Of a stretch of DNA of 64,000 nt, positions 32,673 to 44,506 are shown piece by piece. Location: positions 39,060,001 to 39,124,000 of the forward strand of contig NC_091046.1 of the NCBI RefSeq assembly GCF_963966145.1, given 5' to 3'. The stretch is from Tenebrio molitor (taxonomy: Eukaryota; Arthropoda; Insecta; Coleoptera; Tenebrionidae). The notes beneath the pieces are model-generated. The model ran no database searches. It saw only the letters and a list, made by a program, of their open reading frames with translations, and was not told where the DNA came from. Both the position numbers and the translations under genes were made by a program. Position 1 is the first letter of the stretch. The number at the start of each line of letters is the position of its first letter.

Positions 32673-33809
32673 TTGTTCACTATGAATAACAATAAACAAA
32701 ACAGTAAAAATGTTGAAGAAATTAAGCACATATTCCTTGGTCTAAGCAGAGAACTCGTAAAGTCTGGATTTAGTACAAAAGAACTGCAAAATGCTTGCCT
32801 AGAATCAAATTGTTCAAAATATACAAGTTCAAGTTTATTTATAATATTTTTAGTGTTAGCATTGTTAGCAGCAGCTACATATGAATATGGATTAATTGCA
32901 AGTGCTGTCAATTACTTCCTGGGGATAAGATGCATTGTCCCTAACAATTACTTTGTCTGGGAAGCAACTAGACCTGTCTCAGATTGCTGCTTCTGTACAA
33001 ATATCACAAAACCAATAATATTGGGAAATGTAACACGGGAAGAGTTTGCTCCTTTTGCTTACAGTTCAAAACCTATAGTAATAAAACAAGCTTTCCTTCA
33101 TTGGCCAGCTATGAAATATTTTAATTTCAACTTTTTTAAAGAACTGTATAGCAGCATATCTGATTCTTACAAAAGTGTGGATGAAGAGTGTCAATTTTTA
33201 CATTTTAAATCAAATTTTATATCAATTCGAGATGTTTTTGAGATGAGTGAAGCTCGAATAAACAATAAACCTGGGGAAGAATCTTGGTACGTAGGGTGGT
33301 ATGTATAAAGTGCTCTTAATTTGTACATTTATTTTAATTATGCTTGTTTGTAAAGGGGTAATTGTCATCCTCAAATACTCTCTGAAATGAGAAGATATTA
33401 TCCTAAGCCACATTTTTTACCTGAATCTTGTGAGATTCCATCAAAAGAGTATGTTTTTATGGGTTATGATGATGGTGCAACAATGCATGTAAGTGCTGAT
33501 TCACTGTAACATATCAGCCTAAAACATTTTTACAGCTGGACTTCATCAACCGATTAATGTGGCAAGCTCAATTGAAAGGTTCAAAAACTTGGCATCTCTT
33601 GCCACCTCCAGAATGTGAAGATGTTTGCTCACAGTTGAGTTTTCTAGTTGAACCTGGAGATGCAGGTGATTATATTTGTGAGATATTTGGATGTTACACG
33701 TTTAAATGCTTTTTGATTTGTAGTTCTGGTAGATACAAGGGTTTGGTATCATGGAACTATTATAACTCCTGGAGAATTCAGCCTTTCTGTGCAGTCAGAA
33801 TATGGATAA
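32673..33809 (+). CDS. JmjC/cupin-8 domain protein with an N-terminal membrane segment
   Basis: Four exons: 32673-33298, 33356-33488, 33536-33665, 33724-33809 (975 nt, 324 aa), all GT-AG with matching phases. Residues about 51-67 (SLFIIFLVLALLAAA) form a likely transmembrane helix. The C-terminal half is a JmjC/cupin-like domain: PIVIKQAFLHWPAMKYF, then YVFMGYDDGATMH-LDF, with the iron-binding H253-x-D255 split by an intron exactly after H253, then KGSKTWHLLPPPE and a distal candidate histidine H306 in VWYHGTI. Fe(II)/2-oxoglutarate hydroxylation is therefore the probable chemistry; the substrate is unknown. I cannot assign it to a named JMJD subfamily. A poly(A) signal lies near 34407. Confidence 0.85.
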
Positions 33810-34776
33810 ATGGCCTTCCAAGAACTTACTATGACAGCTGTAGAGATCAACCATAGATTATAGGTAAACACTACTTTTCTGAAAGTCTGATTTTGTTTTG
33901 TGCCAAAATAATTATTCAAGTTCTGCCAAAAACACTGTTCAAGCATATTTGTATGGAATTTTCTCTTGTTTTTTGTTATTGATTTACTAGTCTGAATGTT
34001 TTTAAAATAGGCTCATTTTTTTTATTAGTTTAGAGTTACCAATTATCCACTAGTTTTACAAATTCTAGGTCACATTTGAGTTTAAATATGATAAATATAA
34101 GTTATTTGTTTCCATTATTTTTAAATCTTAAAATTATGGCCCAACTGAACTCATTTAAAAAGTGGAAATCAATTAATTTAATACTACCATTATTTAACAT
34201 AAGTTTACTCCTTTGTGTAATCCGTTTTTTGTGCCATTTATATGATAGTCAGTATTTATTTAATTTTTAGTCACAACTAAATGCTCTACTTTATTATAAC
34301 CAAAGTACTTTTATTTATGTTCATGTGTTATAAAAATATTTTTTCATATACTAAACGCACTTATTTGTTTTGCTCACTTTTTAACGATAAAAACTGATAT
34401 TTTAGCAAATAAAACTAATCAACATGTTCGTCGGTTTTCATTAAATTTTCAATTCTACTCCCAGTGATGCTTATTAAATACGCGACTGTTGCTATCCAAA
34501 CCCCCCCCTAGTTTTATTTTTGAATTTCCCTCTGTTCTTAATGTCAAAATTTGGCACATGTCACGGCATGTTGCCAACATAAATATTGACAAAATTTGCA
34601 ATCTGGGTATTATTTTTAAACGAATACAGCCTACGAAATTGCAGAATTTTGCTTGAACTGTGTACGTGTACAATCATGTAGATTTCTGAATAAAGTTACA
34701 ATCGAACATACGATAATACATTATTAATAAATCCTACTGATTTTTGCGAGTCACACGTTTCCTTATCCAATTCAAG

Positions 34777-36122
34777 ATGGAGTGTGTAGGTAAGATACAT
34801 TTAAAGTCCGTTTTTTTATTTAAATTTATTTTAACTGCATTTAATAGCAATCAGATTGGAACCCTTTAATTTACTGAACACGACTGTCAATAATTCCCGT
34901 AGCATGTGATTTAGGTTTGTTGAAATTATTGCAAGTCATTATCTGTCAAATGTTGAATGTTCTCTGCCATATACTCATTTTATCAAATATCAGTGTCATT
35001 CAAACAATTTAAACATGAAACGTGTTTTTTGTGAGCCCTTCAACCCCATTTTAACAACTTGTTAATTATTATTGTTGCAGCTAGTGAAAATGACAGTAAA
35101 ATTTCAAACATTTCTGAAGAAAACCGAACCAAAGACGACAGTGATAAGTTAAATGAGCCTTCAGAATGTAAAATACCCAAAACTGACGTCAGCGAGACTA
35201 AATCAAATGAAGAAACAAGTGAAGTTATAGAAGTTAAAGTAGTCTATAATAAAAAAAAGTATGATGTTAGTGCGCCTTCAAACACCTCTATTGCCGATTT
35301 TAAAAAACAACTACAGGGTCTCTTAGGTAATTAAATAACCGTGGACTAGTAAGTTCTTTGTATACTTAATGTTTTAATGATTGCAGGAATCCCAGACTCG
35401 ATGCAAAAATTAATGTACAAGGGGCTTTTGCAAGATAGTCAAACATTGTCCAGTTCAGGAATAACAAAAGGTTCTAAAATAATGTTAGTAGGTTCCACTC
35501 TGAACGATGTTTTAGCTGTGTCCTCAGTTAGCAAACAAGTGAGTGGTTGACAAATCATGAAAACAGTGTGATTTATCATTTTTGTAGGATGTTGCAGAAA
35601 TGGAAAAAACTACAACTGTGAAAGAACCATTGTGTAAACAAAAAATTCACCGGAAAGTTCTAGATAAAGGTGTGCCTGAAGATGCCATGCCAGGAATTAA
35701 AAACTTGAAGGTGAAGTGATAAATTGCATTGTATAAGTTAATTTATGGTACATTATAATTCAATTGCAGGAAGGTTTACCTCCTTTGCCTTTGTCAGGTA
35801 TGTTAAACAAGCATGGAGGAAAAGTTAGACTGACATTTAAATTAGAAAGTGATCAGTTGTGGCTCAGTACAAAGGAGCGAACTGAAAAATTACCTATGGG
35901 ATCAATTAAGAGTATAGTTTCAGAATCAATTGAAGGACATGAGGAATATCATATACTGGTATTTATTTTGATGATTTTTTATTTCTTATATTATTATCAA
36001 CATTTTTCAAGGGTTTGCAATTAGGACCTACTGAAGCATCCAGATATTGGATATATTGGGTGCCTGCACAATATGTAGATGCAATTAAAGATGCAGTTTT
36101 AGGTAAATGGCAGTACTTTTGA
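34777..36122 (+). CDS. UBFD1: Ubiquitin domain-containing protein UBFD1
   Basis: Six exons: 34777-34789, 35081-35326, 35387-35538, 35588-35710, 35770-35958, 36012-36122 (834 nt, 277 aa). The first exon codes for only four residues plus one base (MECV). Residues 5-53 are acidic and disordered. A ubiquitin-like domain spans about 54-128 (VKVVYNKKKYDVSAP...FKKQLQGLLGIPDSMQKLMYK...GSKIMLVGST). The C-terminal domain has SGMLNKHGGKVRLTFK and ends ASRYWIYWVPAQYVDAIKDA, as in UBFD1. Human UBFD1 (309 aa) is a polyubiquitin-binding protein with a role reported in NF-kB signalling. A poly(A) signal AATAAA is near 36594. The next gene starts 0.7 kb downstream on the same strand. Confidence 0.93.
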
Positions 36123-36826
36123 CTTGACAGTACTGGCCAAGCTAACAGTATTGAGATCAACCAATTTAATTTAATTTTAATGTATGTGCAGAGATTACAT
36201 TAATCTTCTACATGCATCATGACTTAAAAGGGAATCAATAAACATTTTATTTCATAGTTTGAATTTTTTTGTTAGAAATTTTTGTACATTTTTGTAGTTT
36301 TGCTTGTTTTTGTGATAATGATCATTGATATTGTTAGCAAACTGCTTTGAATTCAAGTGATGAACTCAATATTTGTGATGTGTGTTGATTTGGTAAAGTT
36401 GACACTAAGTTCAAAAATGTTTATACATATTGAGATAATTCGAAAGTTGCTTTTTATGTAATTTAATGTTAACTGTATCACGTCAACAAAACTGTTATAT
36501 ACCTAATTTTTATAAAAACTCTACAAATGATTTCTCAGTAGCTATGTGTTAATTAAGATTTTCAGTTTGTAATGTGTGACTACGATTAAGCAAATAAATA
36601 GTTGATACGTTTCAAAATGTTTTTTTCTTGGTATTTAACGAAAGGTGGTTGCGAAGGGTGAGGGTGGAAGTGGAGGGGTTGCCATTTTAAATTTACCACG
36701 GGAAGTTACGTTGGTAGCGCTGTCGGCCTGTCAAGTCTGTCAAAAAAATATAGTACAAATAGGAACGCCAAACTCACCGTTGTTTTCGCGGGTTAATTGT
36801 TATTTATTATTATAAAATAAATTAAA

Positions 36827-38986
36827 ATGCCCCCCAAGAAGCGTGATAAAGATCTCGACTCTACGAAGAATCCAAGAATCGATCACATTCAGGCAGATCA
36901 TGAATTGTTCCTGCAAGCATTTGAAAGTAAGTTGCAAGTTATTTGACCTCATACTTGGAAAACAAAGATTAAACGTAAACATTATTTTTCACAGAACCCA
37001 CCCAAATTTATAGGTACTTACGAACAAGAAATATGTGTTCTGTAAGTAACAGTATTAATTTTGTAAAAAAATCGCACCTAAATCGCAGTTAATTTGTAGC
37101 CAATTTTTTTGAATCGAACCCTCACTTACATGCGGTACAGGATGTCGAGGAGCCACAAATCCCGGCAGAACTTCAAGGTGGACTCTCTGCTCGATAAAAT
37201 AAGTTCCAAACAAGACCATTCCACGATTCAACCAGGTTTTATTAACATAACATTCTTAGGATTCTCTGATAAAAATCTTGACAATAGTGCTCAAACTGCT
37301 CAGGTTGAAACGGTACTCTTAAAAATCAGCCACAAAAAACGTAAAGATAGCTCAGCTCCCAGCATGCAGATATCCCTTGGAACTGCAGAGATCCCTGTCA
37401 ATCCTAACGAACAACAACTGCCGCAAACAGCTCCCACCATCAGCATTTCGACTGATTCCTTCAACCCGTCGAACGGTCCCTTGGCGAAATCCTACATATT
37501 CCTATTCCGCGTCAAAATTCTTCCAGAGAAGTCGAACTCCGAGGAAGACGAGCCGGCATTAAAAAAACGAAAATCAAACGGTAACGCTCTCGACGCCGTC
37601 AACGAAAAGATCTACGGGGCCGAGCTCACAGTTTACGACAAGTACAATCGATGCTACTTGGCTGACGGCGATTACGACGTGGTCCTTCAAGATTTTACCT
37701 CGCTCACCAGATCTTCCCCGAAAAAGCACTCGAGCTGGGAGAACGGCGGCGACATAATAGAGACCTGCGGCAACATCAACCTGATGATGAGAGGGGGCGC
37801 GATGTTGAAATTCAAACTGAACTGGTCTCCGGAAGCTTGCGCTCGAGTCGTCGACCGACCAAAGCTGTATCCCCTTAGCGAAAACAAGGAAAATATTCCT
37901 CTAGTGAATAGCAGCGACAATAAGGAGAAACTGCAGATAGTGTATCAGTTCGTGTACAACAATAACTCGCGGCAGCAGACCGAGGCCTGCGAGGACCTGC
38001 ACTGTCCGTGGTGCAGCATCAATTCCGATCAGTTGTACACTTTGCTCAAACACCTAAAGTTGTGTCATTCACGGTTCACTTTCACATACGTGCCGATATC
38101 TGTGGGTGCGAGGATCGACGTCGCCATCAACGAGCTGTACGACGGGTCGTACACGGGGTCCCCGCACGACCTCATCTCCCAGCCCAGCGTGTGCGCATTC
38201 TCGCGGAACGGTCCCATCCGCAGGGCTTCCGTCACCCACATCTTGGTGTGCCATCCGAAACGTGCCAAACCGAGCCTGTCAGAGTTCCTCGAGCTGGACG
38301 ACTGCGAGTACGACGGCCAGAGGCCCTTCATCACGGGCCACAACCGCCTGTACCACCACACCACCACCTGCCTGCCCATTTACCCCAAAGAGATGGACGT
38401 GGACTCGGAGGGCGAGAACGACCCCGAGTGGCTGCGCAACAAGACGATGATGATGATCGACGAGTTCACCGACGTCAACGAAGGCGAGAAGGAGCTGATG
38501 AAGATGTGGAACCTGCACGTGATGCGCTACGGCTTCGTCGGCGACTGCCAGATACCGCTCGCCTGTCAGATGTTCGTCCAGCACAAGGGCAAGGAGCTGC
38601 TACTTAAGAACTTGTACAAAAATTTCGTTTTGCACATGGGCAGCCTGTTCGACTTCGGACTGGTCAGCGCCGTCTGCCTCTACACCACCATCCAGAAGCT
38701 GCAAGAGATGGTGGCAGAGACGGGGGCCATACGCAACGTCCTGAAGGAATCTCGCGAAGCGCAAATTGACAACTGGTCGAAAAATGGAAGTGTTCAAATT
38801 AGTGATAAACCAAGTACAAGTAAAAGTACGGGCAGGAAAACCGCCAACGTGGGCATGCAGAGGAGGAAAGGAACGCCGACTCCCTCAGAAACCCCCATCA
38901 GGAGGAAATCGGTCGGGGGGGAGTCGAGCAGGAAACGCATATCCTTGTCCTTAAACAAAGTTGACCAAAAAAGTAGCGCCAGCTAG
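36827..38986 (+). CDS. Su(z)12: Polycomb protein Su(z)12 (PRC2 subunit)
   Basis: Three exons: 36827-36926, 36995-37041, 37100-38986 (2034 nt, 677 aa). Exon 1 encodes MPPKKRDKDLD and DHELFLQAFE; exon 2 KPTQIYRYLRTRN; exon 3 begins PIFLNRTLTYM, all matching SUZ12. A C2H2 zinc finger has Cys351, Cys354, His367 and His372 (CPWC...HLKLCH). The VEFS box starts near residue 480 (EMDVDSEGENDPEWL) and includes DVNEGEKELMKMWNLHVMR. SUZ12 binds EZH2/E(z), EED/Esc and RBBP4 and is needed for H3K27 methylation in the nucleus. The tail after about 600 is Ser/Lys/Arg-rich. The middle of exon 3 is far more GC-rich than the rest of the window. Poly(A) signal AATAAA lies near 39093. Confidence 0.96.
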
Positions 38987-39094
38987 TTATATAATGGTAT
39001 TATACGTGTGATATGATTCGATTTTTTTGTCCATAATCATAAATTTTGTATAGGAAGACTGTAAAATAACGAATAGTCGGAGACTATTTTTTAA

Positions 39095-40058
39095 TAAATT
39101 ATTGACTTGCGCATACCTAAATAATATTTTGAAGTCTGCATTTTTCTTTTTGAACAGCTTGTCTATTACTTAGATTTGTAATTGTTTCTAATGATTCACT
39201 GCCTTAGAAAATTGGCCTTCTAGTCAAATAATTTTGTAATCTATGAATTGATTTATTTCTGTCTTTGTGTTAAATAATTATTTTACGATAGTTGACGGCA
39301 ATTCGATCTGGACGTCTGGCCGGCCAGTGGATTAGTACTCATTTCTCTTAAATAATTTTCTCGCGGCTTGAGATCGCAATTGCTGTCACCTATTCCTCGT
39401 TAGTAAATTTTATACAACCACATAAGGAATATTTATCGAAATATACCTGATGTTGCGTATGGAGTTTAGTAGTCGTTTGTATTTTTACGCAATTCGCAAT
39501 AACATGGTTGTAGTGTTATTAACTCCACACCATCATGTTAAGTGTTCAGTTCCGCACAAATAGGAAATTGAATAAACGCTAAATTATAAATCGATGGCAT
39601 ATTGTCGTTATCACATAATATTATTTTAATGTTTAATTTTACCATTTCCCTAAGTGCTGTATATACTGTACGTGTTCAATTTTATCCTTGTAGTTTTGAA
39701 TATATTGTAAGTTATTTACTTTTTTTAATTATATTGTTTTCTTTCGAACACGCCGATTTTTAAACTTCAATTAATCCCGAATTAACAGCGGAAACGTATC
39801 TTTGTTTATCTTTACATTTTTGCAAAACGAATCGTTTACGAATTACAACGTTCGAAAGTCGACAACGGTTTTGCCATGTCACAAGCGAGCAGGTAACCAG
39901 ACAAAGGTCGGGATAGTAACCGTCGAAACGTGGCCTTTAGCCTTTAGGTGCGTTAGGATGGCAAACGTGCGAATGAAAGTTTAAAAATGTATCAAATTTC
40001 TTGACTTCAAACGCGTGTCAAAATTCGTTTCTTTTGACATTAGGGTAGAAAATTCAAA
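39095..40058. other. Intergenic spacer after Su(z)12
   Basis: AT-rich sequence without a recognised gene or repeat. The last part presumably holds the promoter of the following gene. No TATA box or known site could be placed. Confidence 0.4.
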
Positions 40059-40913
40059 ATGTCTGGTAACAGAAGCAAGAAGAATGGTAAAAAAAACAAA
40101 TTTTTAAATATTCCTGGTGAGATTCTATGCCGTTAAAGTTTGACTAACCTTTTAAAGCAACGCCAATTTCACAATCCAGAAGTACTTCAAGTTAAATCAG
40201 TAAAATTAGAAACTAGCAGAGCCAGTAAGGACGGAAAGGCCAACGCAAAGTCCGAAGATAATTTGCGAAAAGGCCGGAAATCGAACATTTTAAAAAGTCA
40301 GCTCGACTACGAAGACGAAGCGAACGAGGGCGCGGCGGAGGTAACGTCTTGTCTCAGTAGTGTTCCTAGTATAACAGAGCGATTGTTGCTTAGCTAGAAA
40401 CCTGCCTCGTACAAAAATTTAAGACGTTAGCGTTAAATAACGAAGGCGAAATCAATGTGCCCAGTACCAGTTTATTGAAGACTAGTGTAGAGGAACCCTG
40501 TGCGGATGTGAGAATGTTGGTTGAATAATTCGTGACCCTAACCGTTCGATTTCAGTTAAAGAAAGTTAGTAACATTACGGACGATGAGTTGCCTTTAGTT
40601 ATGGAGTACTGTCCGGAGGTGGGCGATGACGCCGCCGAAAAGATGGACGACCAGTACGCCTGTACCTACAAATATTACGCAAAAAATACAAAATCTATTA
40701 AGTTTACGAATCAGGTCACGGTTCTCTATTTTAACGGGGAGGACATTCTATGTATGAAAATTGGCATTTACCGAACGCGATTCGATCGATCTGCTTGCAG
40801 GTGAGTCCATGGAACCCCTTAAAAAGGAACAGGACCAGCAGTTACGAAATAAAGAAATGAGAAAAGAACACCTAATGAGCAAAGGACCAATCGATAATTT
40901 ATATTTATTTTAA
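40059..40913 (+). CDS. Unrecognised 213-aa acidic/lysine-rich protein
   Basis: Five exons: 40059-40116, 40180-40340, 40394-40507, 40556-40751, 40801-40913 (642 nt, 213 aa). Every junction is GT-AG and phase-consistent, and four introns of only 48-63 bp interrupt it, which argues for a real gene. The N-terminus is basic (MSGNRSKKNGKKNK); then a charged segment (KLETSRASKDGKANAKSED, QLDYEDEANEGAAE), then a likely folded core ITDDELPLVMEYCPEVGDDA ... YACTYKYYAKNTKSIKFT, and a charged helix-like C-terminus (EQDQQLRNKEMRKEHL). No signal peptide or membrane segment is seen. I do not recognise the family. If intron 4 is not spliced, the frame ends 50 codons later at 40804. It converges on METTL22, with only 151 bp between the stop codons. 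Confidence 0.75.
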
Positions 40914-41064
40914 AATGACATTTTTACATGCTTAAAAACGTTCATCTGTACTTCTAATAATGTCGTACATAATAAATTTGTGTTAAAAAATATTTCATGT
41001 ACATATCTGCGGCAATACTCCCGCGCGCGTCTTGTGTGCGTACATCAGTCGGCACCCAGTCAAC

Positions 41065-42913
41065 TTAATTTTCTTCTTCGAAGTTTGAACTTATCTTCCA
41101 CAAGACCAGCTCCTTGACTCTCTCGTAGTGAAAATACTGTGGAAAGTTTAACGGAACTTCCTCCATACTGATATTTTCGAGTTTCTGCATACACTCTACG
41201 AAATACTCGTAACAGGGTGCAACGGCGTCGCAGTCTGCAATTGTAAAAACGAAACGTTTTTCCAACGCAACATACACAGACCTCTTCGGCGGCTTGGACA
41301 GAAGATGGCCGACCGTCCTCACGAAGGCTTCCGTAATAACGTCGTCGTACACGACTGAAATGCAAAATTAATCGTACTCGTGAGCCGTTAGAGGCAGAAA
41401 TGACTCACCGTCGGCCGCTATTACCACTGGCGTCTTCTCCAACACCGCGACGATTTCTCGGGGAAGCACTTGCCACGTGAAGTCCAGTTCCAAGACGTTG
41501 ATTGGGTGTTTGCTCAAGTGGGCGTTTCTCAATATGTTGCCCTTGATCAGTTTCAGCAACCCACCCTTGTTTATATCTACAAATCGACTTAATTTACATC
41601 TTGCTTCCATTCCCGAATGGAAAATTTACCCGTGCAGAAGACAGGGACGAACATCCCTGCAACTATGCTACTCAGACCGACCCCCGATCCCAGTTCTAAC
41701 ACGTAACGATCTTCTTTGAAATTTCTTGAGTTGTATAACAACCAGTCTGCGAGCAAAAGCGCACCTCTCCATACTTGTAACCCGACCAAGTCTAACACCG
41801 TACTCTTACTGTGTTCTGAAATTTAAAAACAATAAATTCCAATTGGTTCAAATTCAGTCTTTGGTACCGATTTCTATCACGCCAAATTTTTCGGCAGACG
41901 CCTTTCTTGAAACTATCAAGTCCCCATCCGCATCGACTTTTGGTGGGGGCGGTGGATATTTAAATTTAAATTTTGACACTACATCTGAAACAACAAAAAT
42001 TAACTCGTGTTGCTCATTTTTATTTATATTTTACACTACTATAGCTATAGGCCATGCCAAAACCAAATAAGCACCACCTGTGGAATTGAGTTGGTGAAAA
42101 GAAAATTACACTAAGGGCCAGTTTATACAAGCGAAATTAAGTTAATCGTAATCAAATGTGAGATTAACTGAACACGTGATCAGATTGAACCAATGGAAGT
42201 TTCGGATTCATGAATTAATCGCGCATTAAAATTTAATTCGAATTAAACATTTAATTCTCTTTCTATGTATAAACTGGTCCTAAGTGTACTAATGGCAGTT
42301 TTGATATCATTAGGATTCTAGACCAATCAAATCACACAACGTTGCCGGTTGATTTTCTGATTTTCTAGAATGCAGTGTTGGTGGTTATTTGGTTTTGGCA
42401 CGACCGCACGACCTATATGTAGGGGGGTATTTCAAGAGTAATAATGGGTCCGACGGAATTGAAAATGCAACCCACAATACATTTGCAAAGTTAAAAAACA
42501 TAAAACAGCTGTGCAGTTTCGTAAATTTTGACATAAACGTCATTCGCTTGGTTAAATGAAATTGTGAAAATTGCGCATAAACGCGCAGCGGCAGAAGAAT
42601 TTTTATTACATTCGCCATTTTAATCGACGTATTTTGACAGTTCTAACTAATAAAATTAGTGGAAGCAAAACCATTATGGATTCATAATTTCATTTTAAAA
42701 CAATACGATACTTAAAATAGCCATGTTAACTTTGGAAATGTATTGTAGATTGCATTTGCAATTCCACCGGACTCATTATCATTCGTCAAATACCCTGTAT
42801 AGTAGTTCCTACCATTTATTTATTTAGCACTTACTGTTTCTATTTATCATAGGTTTTGCGGAAGACTGATAGTTGTATTCTCCATATAATTCTGACGACA
42901 CTTCATCGTCCAT
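41065..42913 (-). CDS. METTL22: Methyltransferase-like protein 22 (METTL22)
   Basis: Five exons on the minus strand: 42913-42835, 41984-41868, 41815-41630, 41576-41409, 41354-41065 (840 nt, 279 aa), GT-AG with consistent phases. The protein starts MDDEVSSELYGEYNYQSS. The Rossmann methyltransferase part includes QVWRGALLLADWLL (79-92) and SAM-binding motif I VLELGSGVGLSS (104-115), followed by FCTDINKGGLLKLIKGNI, VLELDFTW and VVIAADVVYDD. The C-terminus has SVYVALEKRFVFT, typical of METTL22 in the lysine-methyltransferase family 16 group. Human METTL22 methylates Kin17. The AG just before the ATG looks like an acceptor, so a non-coding 5' exon is likely further right. Confidence 0.92.
42107..42289. 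repeat. MITE with TACACTAAGGGCCAGTTTAT ends, in METTL22 intron 1
   Basis: The left end TACACTAAGGGCCAGTTTAT and the reverse complement of the right end (TACACTTAGGACCAGTTTAT) match at 18 of 20 positions. The interior holds AATTTAATTCGAATTAAA-like pairing sequence. It belongs with the other short elements whose ends contain GGGC(C). Confidence 0.8.
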
Positions 42914-43977
42914 CTACAAATAGAGAAGCGTTAACCTCCTTTTCACATTATTTAGAACGTTGGTAAAACGTAGTGGACTGATTCACTTTAAATTAGATAA
43001 ATTTATTTCTTAATTGTCGTCGAATGTAAAGCATTAATGTATTTTAAATAGGTACACTGTTGGTCCTGACGTGTCACTAATACAAATAATACAAAGCGCT
43101 TCAAGTGCATCGAGTAATTACATTTAATGTCAACCCGTTGAGTTGATTATTTTCTTGTATTAACCTGCTTGGAAAATTTTGTCGACATTTTAAATGTTAT
43201 ATTGAAATTTATGATAAATTTGTTTAAAGCACGTCAGTGGTACATTATCTACTTAAATCTTGACTCTTTAGGAATTACTCCTTGCAATCACAAATAATTA
43301 CACGTAAAATATTCAGTTTAATTTCTTGTTAAATAAATATTAACGTTGATTGTTTATAAAGAATATTTTGGACATCTTGTTGGAGTTCTTGTACGAGTCA
43401 TAAAACTCTTTCAAAAATTGCTCACTCTCATATCACACTGTAGTTGCGATACAAATTTATTAGTACATTTCTAGACAGGTATAAGTTAAAGCTGATTAAA
43501 TTACCTTTGAATTGCTTCACGGAACGTTTGTCTCTCGAGTAAATAGTAATCAGATTATGTAAACTACGATCTGGAGCGAAAAACGAAGACTTTGATAAAC
43601 ATCAACAGATTTTCTGTCAATCTTGCTTTGTTTTACAAATATATAGTTTTGTATTCCACTGCCAACAAATTGGTAATGACGTTAAGTTGCCAAATCGCTT
43701 TCCCAAAAATACCGTGATAGTAAACACGTATTTATTAATTATAATATTTTTCTCTATAATAAGTTAGGAACCTAGTTTGCTTTAGATTTTTGTTTACGTT
43801 ATTTTTTTACTTTTGAAAACATCGTGGACAGACTTGGAAAAATATTAGCAAGTGTTTTAAAAAATTTCAATTAATACAACTTTTGATTTTGGTAACCGAG
43901 GACAACTAATTACTTCCCGTTCTAAAATAACAAAAAAAAAGCGTTTTTTGAATCCTAAAAATGTTTTCAATGCATAC
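42914..43977. other. Intergenic AT-rich stretch upstream of METTL22
   Basis: No coding exon or long inverted repeat was recognised. It presumably contains the METTL22 promoter and perhaps a non-coding first exon. Confidence 0.4.
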
Positions 43978-44082
43978 GGGGTCATTACAAATGTTTGTAA
44001 CAACTAGTGGGCCTAGCGGCACACCTAAAGCATAGCGCCCAGTCACCTACGATGGTACATACAATAATTTATAATGACCCCC
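43978..44082. repeat. 105-bp MITE, GGGGTCATTATAAATG family (copy B)
   Basis: The copy runs from GGGGTCATTACAAATG to TTTATAATGACCCC and shares the full interior of 20842-20942 (CAACTAGTGGGC, CCTAAAGCATAGCGC, CACCTACGATGGTACA) in the same orientation. Confidence 0.85.
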
Positions 44083-44364
44083 TATAATTGTACATTAAAA
44101 AAATCAGTTGAAGATTTGCAAAATCGGTTGTAATGTGGATAAATAGAAAGTCGTATAATTATTACTACTCACTTTCAGATAAAATACAATCGCTAATTTC
44201 ATAATTAAATTATATCGGATTCATTTATTACAACCTTATAGGTACCTAGTATTTGATCTTCTGTAAACCTTTAAATTGCCCTCGCACATAAGATTTTTAC
44301 AGCTAATTGTAATCAATGAAAATTAAAAAAAAAAGTGTCAACATCAGATCGTTCAGATAAACTT

Positions 44365-44506
44365 TTAGGCCCGGTTGTATAAAGCGATGTCAAGTTCTTG
44401 TTCAAGTTAACATAATGTCAAGCGATCTGAATTTGACTCAGCTAATCAAATGGGCGGATTTCTGACTTGACGCGTTGTTAACTAAGCTTTATACACCCGG
44501 GCCTAA
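44365..44506. repeat. 142-bp MITE with TTAGGCCCGG...CCGGGCCTAA ends
   Basis: The left end TTAGGCCCGGTTGTATAAAGC pairs with GCTTTATACACCCGGGCCTAA at the right end. GTCAAGTTCTTG and TGACTTGACGCG type blocks form an inner pair. There is no coding capacity. Confidence 0.8.

Noticed and set aside
38008..38607. 199-codon Arg/Pro/His-rich frame inside Su(z)12
   Set aside because: It is a shifted reading of the GC-rich VEFS-box coding sequence; the in-frame protein is clearly Su(z)12.
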